DNA from: Natrinema sp. SYSU A 869
Lineage (GTDB): Archaea > Halobacteriota > Halobacteria > Halobacteriales > Natrialbaceae
Length of the DNA: 64,000 bases
NCBI RefSeq assembly: GCF_019879105.1
Contig: NZ_CP082249.1
Location: forward strand, 2,480,001 to 2,544,000
Direction of reading: 5' to 3'
Shown here: piece by piece, positions 42,928 through 50,604 of the stretch
How positions within the stretch are numbered: the first letter of the stretch is position 1
Layout of the letters: every line of letters begins with the position of its first letter
Translations under genes and position numbers: made by a program
Notes under the pieces: model-generated
Told to the model about the DNA's origin: nothing
Databases searched by the model: none
The model's input: only the letters and a program-made list of their open reading frames with translations

Positions 42928-43956
42928 ATGAGTACCGGAACGAACATTCAGCCGCGCTACTCGCCGCGGTTCAAAGTCGATATCGGTGACACGAAGTTCC
43001 AGGAGCCGGGCGGCCGGATCGCCGATCTTGTCGTCGAGACGACCCTCGACGGCGCGGATCGGTTTTCGTTCACCCTGAACTTCCCGTTCGATGAGGAACT
43101 CGGCGAGTTCACCGGTCTGACTTGGGACGATTTCGCGGTCGGGACGGACGTCAAAATCGCGATGGGGTACGGCGGTGACGGGACGCTGACGCCGCTGTTG
43201 ACCGGGTCGATTCGGTCGATAAACGCCGAGTTCACGACTGATCGGGGGCCATCGGTCACGATTTCGGGCTACGGCCTGCTCTGGGAACTCATGCAGGGAA
43301 CCCGATCGGACTCGTGGGCGGAGAAGACGGTCGGGACGGCCGTTGAGGATGTGCTGTCGTCGTACCCGTTTTCGACGGTCGACGTCTCGGACGCATCGAT
43401 CAAACGCGAAAAGCTGATTCAGGACGGGCAGAGTGACTACCGGTTCCTCCAGCAGTTGGCTGAGACCTACGGGTTCGAGTTCTATGCCGAGCGAGACACC
43501 GTCCGCTTTCGCCCGCGCTCTGCGAAAGGAGACGGCGACGGCCCGGTCGCCGAACTGTGGTATGGCGAGGCGCTCCACGATTTCTACGCGGAGATCACAC
43601 AACGGAAACAAGTTGACGAGGTCGAAGTCCGGAGTTGGGACGAACAGAACAAATCCGAAATCGTCGCCACCGCCGGCAGTACGAACGCGAAATACAAGGA
43701 GGTTTTCAGAGTACAAGCCATGTCACGGGACGAAGCGAAACGGGTCGCCGAAACGAAGTTGAACCGATTCTCCGACGGCGTCATCTCCGGCCACGGTGAA
43801 GCCGATGGGACCCCAGAAATCAGGGCCGGCAGCGTCATCCGACTCGAGGAACTGGGGAGCCGATTCTCCGCGGATTACTACGTCACCGAAGCGACCCACC
43901 GGATGGGAAGTGCCGGCTATCGGACTTCCTTCGAGGTAACGGAGGTGTCTACGTGA
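42928..43956 (+). CDS. Tail hub protein (late control gpD / gp27-like)
   Basis: A 342-residue hub protein that adapts the sixfold tube to the threefold spike. Visible family features are RFKVDIGDTKFQEPGGRIAD, LVVETTLDGADRFSFTLNF, SINAEFTTDRGPSVTISGYG, KLIQDGQSDYRFLQQLAETY (the IxQxxxSDxxFLxxLAxxxG motif) and GFEFYAERDTVRFRP. It overlaps the spike gene by four bases. The product stays in the particle core above the spike. Confidence 0.93.
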   Translation: MSTGTNIQPRYSPRFKVDIGDTKFQEPGGRIADLVVETTLDGADRFSFTLNFPFDEELGEFTGLTWDDFAVGTDVKIAMGYGGDGTLTPLLTGSIRSINAEFTTDRGPSVTISGYGLLWELMQGTRSDSWAEKTVGTAVEDVLSSYPFSTVDVSDASIKREKLIQDGQSDYRFLQQLAETYGFEFYAERDTVRFRPRSAKGDGDGPVAELWYGEALHDFYAEITQRKQVDEVEVRSWDEQNKSEIVATAGSTNAKYKEVFRVQAMSRDEAKRVAETKLNRFSDGVISGHGEADGTPEIRAGSVIRLEELGSRFSADYYVTEATHRMGSAGYRTSFEVTEVST

Positions 43957-44690
43957 GGCCCTCCGGGTTCATCGACGACGGCGGCACGGACGATGGCGGT
44001 ATCCGCGGTGTCGCCGTCGGTATCGTGACGGACAACGAGGATCCGAAGGATCTCGGTCGGGTAAAGCTCCGGTTCCCGTGGCGCGATGCCGACGACGAGA
44101 GTCACTGGGCGCGGATCGCGACCGAGATGGCGGGCAGCGAGTACGGGACGTACTTCCTGCCGGAGATCGATGACGAGGTGCTGGTCGCGTTCGAGAATGG
44201 TGACATTCACAAGCCATTCGTCATTGGGTCGCTGTGGAACGGCGAACAGAAACCACCCCAGACGAACGGCGATGGGAACAACGACGTTCGCGAGGTACGA
44301 TCCCGGAGCGATCACGTGATCGCGTTCGACGACGCCGACGATGGCAGTATTACGATTCAGACGACTGGTGGCAACGAGATCGTGATCGATGACTCGGGAA
44401 GTTCGGAGACGATCAAGCTCCGCGACGAGTCGAACGATAACAGTATTACGCTCGATTCCGCCAGCGGCGCGGTCGCGATCGACGCAGCGTCCGAAATCAA
44501 ACTCTCGGCGTCAACGATCTCTCTCGACGGAAACTCGGTGGAGATCACGGGCAAGAGTGGAGTCAAAATAAAGGGGAACGGCCCGATCAACGTCGATAGC
44601 AAGGCGAAGCTCGCGCTCTCCGGATCGGTGGTCGATGTTAATGGGACCGGGATGGTAAAAGTTAAAGGGAAGCTAATTACCTTGAATTAA
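43953..44690 (+). CDS. Spike protein (gpV / gp5 / VgrG-like)
   Basis: A 245-residue puncturing spike. The OB-fold half (about 1-115) reads RGVAVGIVTDNEDPKDLGRV, RFPWRDADDESHWARIATEM and FLPEIDDEVLVAFENGDIHK, then PFVIGSLWNGEQKPP. The rest is a beta-helical needle made of short alternating strands (SITIQTTGGNEIVIDDSGSS, AAIDAASEIKLSAS-like, STISLDGNSVEITGKSGVKI) ending VKVKGKLITLN. The GTG start at 43953 is supported by GGAGGTG at 43941-43947, seven bases upstream, and by overlap with the hub gene. Confidence 0.94.
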   Translation: MRPSGFIDDGGTDDGGIRGVAVGIVTDNEDPKDLGRVKLRFPWRDADDESHWARIATEMAGSEYGTYFLPEIDDEVLVAFENGDIHKPFVIGSLWNGEQKPPQTNGDGNNDVREVRSRSDHVIAFDDADDGSITIQTTGGNEIVIDDSGSSETIKLRDESNDNSITLDSASGAVAIDAASEIKLSASTISLDGNSVEITGKSGVKIKGNGPINVDSKAKLALSGSVVDVNGTGMVKVKGKLITLN

Positions 44691-44701
44691 GAGAGAGACA
44701 G

Positions 44702-44992
44702 ATGCAACCAGCAGCAAGACTCGGCGACCAGACGGCACACGGAACGCCGCTTACCGGGACCGGCAGTCCGAACGTCCTGATCGGGAAGCGACCCGCGTGG
44801 CGAGCGCTGGCGGATGTCCATACGTGTCCGCTCGTCACCGGGACCGTTCCACACGTCGGCGGCACCGTGACCAAGGGGAGTACGAGCGTCTTAATCAACA
44901 AAATGCCCGCTGCGAGAATGGGCGATACTATCGTCGAGAGCGGCCCGCCGAACACGATCGCGAGCGGGTGTTCGACGGTCATGATCGGCTGA
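44702..44992 (+). CDS. PAAR-motif spike tip protein
   Basis: A 96-residue PAAR protein that sharpens the spike and may carry cargo. It begins with MQPAARLGDQTAHGTPLTGT and contains GSPNVLIGKRPAWRALADVH, THTCPL-type HTCPLVTG, GTVTKGSTSVLINKMPAARM and GDTIVESGPPNTIASGCSTV. The His/Cys residues that bind the metal at the tip are present. It follows the spike gene by 11 bases. Confidence 0.95.
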   Translation: MQPAARLGDQTAHGTPLTGTGSPNVLIGKRPAWRALADVHTCPLVTGTVPHVGGTVTKGSTSVLINKMPAARMGDTIVESGPPNTIASGCSTVMIG

Positions 44993-44995
44993 ACC

Positions 44996-45394
44996 ATGTC
45001 CGACGAGTTCCTCGGAACCGGCTGGGCGTTTCCGGTAGAAACCGATACTCGTGGATCGGTCCGAACGTCCGAGGCCAAGGACGATATTCGGGAGTCGATC
45101 CGGATCATCCTCGGAACCGCCAAGGGAGAACGGGTGATGCGACCCGAATTCGGCTGTGAGATCCACGATCATGTGTTTTCGGCCGCCACGCCGGCGACCC
45201 TGAACCTCATTGAGAGCAGCGTTCGCGAGGCGCTCGTCCAGTGGGAACCTCGGATCGATATCGAGGATGTCGATGCGCGAACGGACGACGAAGCGCCGAA
45301 CAAAGTCATCATCGAGATCGAGTACCGGGTTCGAACGACGAATAGCCTCTCGAACATGGTGTATCCATTCTACATCACGGAGGGTGACGGATGA
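44996..45394 (+). CDS. Baseplate wedge protein gp25/GPW
   Basis: A 132-residue gp25-like protein that initiates sheath polymerisation at the baseplate. Marks are LGTGWAFPVETDTRGSVRTS, the loop IRIILGTAKGERVMRPEFGC with the EPR-type core, EIHDHVFSAATPATLNLIES, and VREALVQWEPRIDIEDVDA. Its stop overlaps the start of the next gene (ATGA, 45391-45394). Confidence 0.95.
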   Translation: MSDEFLGTGWAFPVETDTRGSVRTSEAKDDIRESIRIILGTAKGERVMRPEFGCEIHDHVFSAATPATLNLIESSVREALVQWEPRIDIEDVDARTDDEAPNKVIIEIEYRVRTTNSLSNMVYPFYITEGDG

Positions 45395-48300
45395 GTCAGC
45401 GGCCGACCGTCGACGACAGGGATCGAGAGAGGCTGTATGACGAGTTACGGACTTTCGCGGATCAGTACACCGAGTCGTGGGACCCGTCGACGGACGACAA
45501 CGCCACCGTCCTGTTGCGAATCTTTTCCCAGCTCGGTGCCGACGTCATCCGGCGGCTGAACGACGTCCCCGCGAAACACCGGATCGCGTTCCTTGACGCA
45601 CTCGGATTCGACAGACGACCGCCACAGGCCGCACGGCTCCCGTTGACGTTTCAGGTGTCGGCCGATATCGATCGCAACGTCGCGATTCCCGGCGGAACAC
45701 AGGCCGTCGCGGAACCGAGCGACGGATCCGATCAGATATTTGAAATTCCACAGGACAATGGGTTCGAAGCGACCGGCGCGTCGCTGATGGACGTCATTAC
45801 CGTCGATCCCGTAGCCGATCGGATCGTCGACCACGGTACCGTTCGTGCCGTCGATGAGTCAGTCGAACTGTTCACCGGCGAGAACGTCCAGGAGCACGTC
45901 CTCTATCTGGCCCACGGTAACTTGCTGACTCTCGAGGCGGGATCGCCAATCACGATAACGGCCGAAACGGCCACTGACAACACTGTCCTCGAAACTGACG
46001 CCATCTGGGAGTACTATGGCAAGGAAGACGGGACGGAGGGATGGCACCGACTCGAGGAGTGGGCCGACGACGAGTCGGCCGACGACGACATCGGACTCGA
46101 CCTTCTTCAGGAACGTCTCCAGTCTCCCGCTTCGCGACCCGGCGATGGCGATCGGCTCGAGTTGCGATTTCGACTGCCCGGAACGCCGGTTGAACACGCG
46201 GTTGACGGCGTCGAGAGTCGATGGCTCCGGTGTCGGATCGACGGCGACAAACCCGATCCCGAGTCGTTCTCACTGCGTCTGAGTTCGATCTCGGCCAGCG
46301 TCAGCCGCGATCCGAGCGAGGACGGTCTCTCCCCTGACTCGCTGCTTTCGAACGACGTCCCGCTCTCGACGGAGGGCGAGGGGGACGTTCGGCCGCTCGG
46401 TCGGCTGCCGCAACCGCCGGCGACGTTCTATATCGCCTCCGAAGAGGCCTTTACCAAGCGAGGTGGGATCGTCGAGGTGCGGTTCGATCCGCCGACCGAA
46501 CCCGACATGGACGCGGATGCGGACGAAATCGACGCCGCGACCGACGCCGATACGCTCGAGGAAGTCGACGTCGACGCCGGCGACGATGGCGCGGACACGT
46601 CGACAGCCGATGGTGTCGGCGTGCTCGGCGGGCCACCGGAGCTCTCCTGGGAGTACTGGACGGGCAGTGGCTGGAATCGACTGACCGTCCTCGAGGACGA
46701 GACGAACACACTGCGGCGGGCTGGCCACGTCCGCTTTACCGTTCCCGAGGACATCGAACTGACGGCGGTGTCCGGCCACGAAAACGTCTGGGTCCGGGCC
46801 CGGTTAGTCAGTGGGAACTACGGGCAGCCGTCGTTCGGCGTCACCGACGCCGGCACGCGGGGTTCGATCGTCAATTCGCCCGACCCGCCGCGCTTTGGCG
46901 ACGTATCGATCCACTACGACCGCGGGATGCAACCGTTCGAGACGATTCGGACGCGGAACAACGCCGCTATCAGCGGCGACCTCACGGAGCGGGAATCGCC
47001 CATTTCGCCGTTCGACGAGCTCCCCGAGGACACGCAGGCGCTGTATCTCGGATTTGACGGGACGCTCCGAAACGGTCCGCTCACGTTCTTCGTCCCGATC
47101 AAGGACGTCACCTATCCGCGGCCGTTCGATCCCGGAATGCGCTGGGAGTACTGTACGGATCCCGACACCGACGAGTGGTCGAAGCTCACCGTTCAGGATC
47201 GGACCGGCGGATTGACTGAGCGTGGCATCGTCAAGTTGACCTTTCCCGAGTCGACGACCGCGTTCGACCGCTTCGGTCGGCGACGTCATTGGATCCGAGT
47301 TCGGGTTACACAGGACGAGTTTGACCGGCAATCGGACATGGACTCGCGGTCGGCGCGGTCGACCACCGAGATCGATCAGTCTCGAGACCGAACGACGGCA
47401 CCGCCGACTCTCGACGGACTGTACCCGAACACGCAGTGGGCCTACAACACCCGGACGATCGAGGACGAAGTCCTCGGCTCGAGCGACGGGTCGCACGAGC
47501 AATCGTTCGCGTGTGCCCACGCGCCGGTCATCGACGTCGGCGTGTGGATCGATGAATCCGAGACGTTGTCTACCAGCGAACGGCGCGACCTGATCGCGGA
47601 GCGGCCCGACGACGTTCGGCGCGTCACCGACGCGAGCGGCGACGTGACGGAGTGTTGGATCCGGTGGCGACAGGTCTCGGACTTCTTGGAGTCGGCGTCG
47701 ACGGACCGCCACTACGTCGTCGACAGGATCGACGGGACCGTCAGCTTCGGTGACGGAAACCGGGGTCGGATCCCCCCGGCTGGACAGGGGAATATCACGG
47801 TCACGTACACGACCGGCGGTGGGCGCGACGGAAACGTCGCAGCCAACACGATTACCGACCTGCAGAGTTCGATATCGCTGGCCGATGACGTCTCGAATCC
47901 GAAGCCTGCTGACGGCGGCGCTGACGCCGAATCCATGGACGCACTCGTCGAACGTACGACGAACCAGCTCAAACATCGCGGTCGTGCGGTCACGCCGACC
48001 GACTACGAGCGAGTGGCAAACGCGGCGTTTCGCGAACTGTCGAAAGTCAAGTGTAACCCGAACGGGACTGACGACGCCGGTGGCGTTACTCTCCTGATCG
48101 TTCCCCATGCACGGCGGGAGAAACCGGTCCCGTCGATGGAGCTCAAGCAACGCGTTCGTGAGACGGTACGCGAACGTGCACCCGCCTCGCTCGTCGAGTC
48201 CGAGACGTCCCGGATCGTCGTCCGCGGGCCGAGTTACGCCGAGGTGTCGGTCTCGGTCACGGTCTACACGGCCGACAGTACGGGCGTCTCGCTGCTCAAA

Positions 48301-48582
48301 GGTACCGTCGAACGACGACTCGACGAGTTCCTGCATCCCCTCAACGGGAACGGGGATGAGGGGTGGTCCTTTGGTGAGGCACCCTCAGTGGACGCGCTGG
48401 CCGAAATCGTCGACGGAGCGGACCACGTCGCCGACGTGATCGAATTGGGCGCAACGATCGACGTTGGGGGTGAGCAGCTGTCCCTGTCCGGGCGCGAGAC
48501 GGCGCCACCCCTTCCGTCGGACGTGCTCGTCTGCAGCGGCGGTCACGACGTGACCGTCACGATGGGGGCGGATCGCTCGTGA
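45391..48582 (+). CDS. Large baseplate wedge protein, gpJ/gp6-like (1)
   Basis: 1063 residues. The N-terminus (YDELRTFADQYTESWDPSTD, then LLRIFSQLGADVIRRLNDVP, AKHRIAFLDALGFDRRPPQA) and the C-terminal baseplate-J core (YVVDRIDGTVSFGDGNRGRI, YTTGGGRDGNVAANTITDL, GRAVTPTDYERVANAAFREL, EGWSFGEAPSVDALAEIV) are those of Afp11/12-type wedge proteins. A very acidic insert lies at about residues 371-410 (MDADADEIDAATDADTLEEV). It forms the baseplate periphery with the next gene. ATG 45391 has a gagggtg Shine-Dalgarno sequence just upstream. Confidence 0.93.
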   Translation: MSQRPTVDDRDRERLYDELRTFADQYTESWDPSTDDNATVLLRIFSQLGADVIRRLNDVPAKHRIAFLDALGFDRRPPQAARLPLTFQVSADIDRNVAIPGGTQAVAEPSDGSDQIFEIPQDNGFEATGASLMDVITVDPVADRIVDHGTVRAVDESVELFTGENVQEHVLYLAHGNLLTLEAGSPITITAETATDNTVLETDAIWEYYGKEDGTEGWHRLEEWADDESADDDIGLDLLQERLQSPASRPGDGDRLELRFRLPGTPVEHAVDGVESRWLRCRIDGDKPDPESFSLRLSSISASVSRDPSEDGLSPDSLLSNDVPLSTEGEGDVRPLGRLPQPPATFYIASEEAFTKRGGIVEVRFDPPTEPDMDADADEIDAATDADTLEEVDVDAGDDGADTSTADGVGVLGGPPELSWEYWTGSGWNRLTVLEDETNTLRRAGHVRFTVPEDIELTAVSGHENVWVRARLVSGNYGQPSFGVTDAGTRGSIVNSPDPPRFGDVSIHYDRGMQPFETIRTRNNAAISGDLTERESPISPFDELPEDTQALYLGFDGTLRNGPLTFFVPIKDVTYPRPFDPGMRWEYCTDPDTDEWSKLTVQDRTGGLTERGIVKLTFPESTTAFDRFGRRRHWIRVRVTQDEFDRQSDMDSRSARSTTEIDQSRDRTTAPPTLDGLYPNTQWAYNTRTIEDEVLGSSDGSHEQSFACAHAPVIDVGVWIDESETLSTSERRDLIAERPDDVRRVTDASGDVTECWIRWRQVSDFLESASTDRHYVVDRIDGTVSFGDGNRGRIPPAGQGNITVTYTTGGGRDGNVAANTITDLQSSISLADDVSNPKPADGGADAESMDALVERTTNQLKHRGRAVTPTDYERVANAAFRELSKVKCNPNGTDDAGGVTLLIVPHARREKPVPSMELKQRVRETVRERAPASLVESETSRIVVRGPSYAEVSVSVTVYTADSTGVSLLKGTVERRLDEFLHPLNGNGDEGWSFGEAPSVDALAEIVDGADHVADVIELGATIDVGGEQLSLSGRETAPPLPSDVLVCSGGHDVTVTMGADRS

Positions 48583-48623
48583 TCGATGTGACCCGGCCCA
48601 GATGTCGCACCCGTCGAACGGAC

Positions 48624-48633
48624 GGAGGTGATC
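48624..48633 (+). promoter_or_regulatory. Full-length Shine-Dalgarno sequence deciding a start
   Basis: ggaggtgatc is fully complementary to the 16S 3' end (gatcacctcc, 57973-57982 in this window). The GGAGG core ends eight bases before GTG 48637, favouring that start over GTG 48628, which lies inside the site. Confidence 0.75.
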
Positions 48634-48636
48634 GAC

Positions 48637-50601
48637 GTGGGAATTGACGTTCCGGAGCTCGACGACAGAACCTACGAGGAGATCATGTCCGAAGCGACGA
48701 AACTCATTCCCGCCTATGCCGACGAGTGGACCGACGCTAACCCACACGATCCTGGCATCACGATTCTCGAGGTGTTGGCCTGGCTAACGGAAACGTACGT
48801 CTATCAACTCGACAGGGTCACCGACGATCATCGCGAGAAGTATCTCGCCCTGATGGGCGAGCGCCGACGGCCGCCGACGCCGGCGTCGACACGCCTGCGG
48901 CTGTCCCTGCCGGCCGACGCCGCGTGGGCGCGCGTCCCTGCCGGGACGCAGTTCTCGGTCACCGATACTGATGACGCTGATACGAGCTACCGGTTCGAGA
49001 CCGACCACGCGGTCACGCTGACCGCGGCGACCCTCGAGCGCGTGCTCACGGTGACCAACAGCGGCCGAACCGACAATACACATGCGAACCGAACCGATGG
49101 AATGTTCTATCGCGCGTTCGGCGACGACGCTGCCGCCGGGGACGCGTTCTACCTGGGGTTCGACGCCGACCCGTTTGCCCACGCTCGGACGCTGACCCTG
49201 ACCGTCAGCTATCACGATGACAACCTCCCGGAGCCGGCGACCCACGGGTCGCTCGCACCGTCGTTCGACCCCTCCGTCGAACCCGTCTGGGAGTACCGTC
49301 ACGGGGACGATACCGCGTGGCGGCGGCTCGCAGTCGAGGGCGACAGAACGAACGCGTTCTATCGGGACGGGTCGATCACGCTGGCTCTGCCCGACGACCG
49401 ACCGACGGCTGCGAGCAGCGTGGACGCCCCCGACTCACCGGCTTCCGTCCAGTCCTCGGAGCGAACGTGGCTCCGGTGTCGCCTCGAGACAGCCGGCCAC
49501 GAAATCCCGCCGCAGTTCGACGCCATCGAGCCGAACGTCGTGTCGGTCAGCCACCGGGTATCGGTGAGCGACGAGAAACTCACGCAGGTCGGCCGCCTCG
49601 AGGAGGCACCGGCGCTCGACAGCCAGACGTACGCCTTCGAGCGGTCGCCGGTGCTCTCTGTGACGGTGTTCGTCGACGGACAACGGTGGCAATCGGTCCC
49701 CGATTTCGACGCCTCCGGGCCCGACGATAGACACGTCGTCCTCGACCGGGAGGCGGGAACCGTCACCTTTGGCGATAATACGAGGGGTCGTGTTCCACCT
49801 GCCGATGGCACCGTCATCGCCGACTACGTCACCGGCGGCGGCGAGGCGGGGAACGTTCCGGCCGCGACGGTCTGGCACCTCGCCGATCCCGACGTCTCGA
49901 TCGAGGGCCCGGTCGACGGTACCGACATTGAGGCAGAATCGACGGCCGCCGCGACCGGCGGCACTGCTGGCGAGACGATTGACGACGCGCTCGACCGCGT
50001 GCGACGCGACCGTCGGATCTCCTATCGGGCCATCACTGCCGACGACTACCAGTACGTCGCCGCGCACACGCCCGGGCTCAGGATCGCCCGGACGAACGTG
50101 CTCGTCGAGGACGGCGAGATCACCGTCGTCGTCGTCCCCTTCGCGCCGCCCGACGTGGGAACGCCCGAACCGAGCGAGGGATTCCTGCGTGCCGTCCGTC
50201 AGCACGTCGGTGAACGGAAACTGCTGAGTGATCAGGTCCGCGTGATGGGTGCCCAGTACGTCGGCCTCGAGATTTCGGTCACCGGTCGTGCTAGGGCTCG
50301 ATACGCCGGCGGCGGCCACGACGTCGCCGTCCGAACGGCGATCGAGGAGTACGTCCATCCCTTGACGGGTGACGGGGGAGATGGGTGGCCGTTCGGCACG
50401 GTGTTACATCGCTCCGACCTGGTCGATCGGATCGCGGAGTTGGACGTGATCGACCGGGTCAGTGAGGTCACAATCGTGGCTCACGGCGGTGCGACGACCG
50501 ACGATGGTACCGTCCGTATCGACGACACCTCGTTGTTCGCCGTCGAAGACGTGACAACGGACCTCTCGATCCGAACCGATTCGACCGATGGGGGTGCTTG
50601 A
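48637..50601 (+). CDS. Baseplate wedge protein, gpJ/gp6-like (2)
   Basis: 654 residues, a second and shorter wedge protein. It begins VGIDVPELDDRTYEEIMSEA and continues DEWTDANPHDPGITILEVLA, WLTETYVYQLDRVTDDHREK, the standard start of this family. The J-like core is YVVLDREAG-type HVVLDREAGTVTFGDNTRGR, then VTGGGEAGNVPAATVWHLAD, SYRAITADDYQYVAAHTPGL and GWPFGTVLHRSDLVDRIAEL. It parallels the preceding wedge protein region by region but lacks its acidic insert. The start is set by the adjacent Shine-Dalgarno sequence. Confidence 0.93.
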   Translation: MGIDVPELDDRTYEEIMSEATKLIPAYADEWTDANPHDPGITILEVLAWLTETYVYQLDRVTDDHREKYLALMGERRRPPTPASTRLRLSLPADAAWARVPAGTQFSVTDTDDADTSYRFETDHAVTLTAATLERVLTVTNSGRTDNTHANRTDGMFYRAFGDDAAAGDAFYLGFDADPFAHARTLTLTVSYHDDNLPEPATHGSLAPSFDPSVEPVWEYRHGDDTAWRRLAVEGDRTNAFYRDGSITLALPDDRPTAASSVDAPDSPASVQSSERTWLRCRLETAGHEIPPQFDAIEPNVVSVSHRVSVSDEKLTQVGRLEEAPALDSQTYAFERSPVLSVTVFVDGQRWQSVPDFDASGPDDRHVVLDREAGTVTFGDNTRGRVPPADGTVIADYVTGGGEAGNVPAATVWHLADPDVSIEGPVDGTDIEAESTAAATGGTAGETIDDALDRVRRDRRISYRAITADDYQYVAAHTPGLRIARTNVLVEDGEITVVVVPFAPPDVGTPEPSEGFLRAVRQHVGERKLLSDQVRVMGAQYVGLEISVTGRARARYAGGGHDVAVRTAIEEYVHPLTGDGGDGWPFGTVLHRSDLVDRIAELDVIDRVSEVTIVAHGGATTDDGTVRIDDTSLFAVEDVTTDLSIRTDSTDGGA

Positions 50602-50604
50602 TTT

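Noticed and set aside
46804-48336. A 510-codon open frame on the minus strand
   Set aside because: It is antisense to the J-like wedge gene, Arg/Val-rich, and without family features; a by-product of high G+C.
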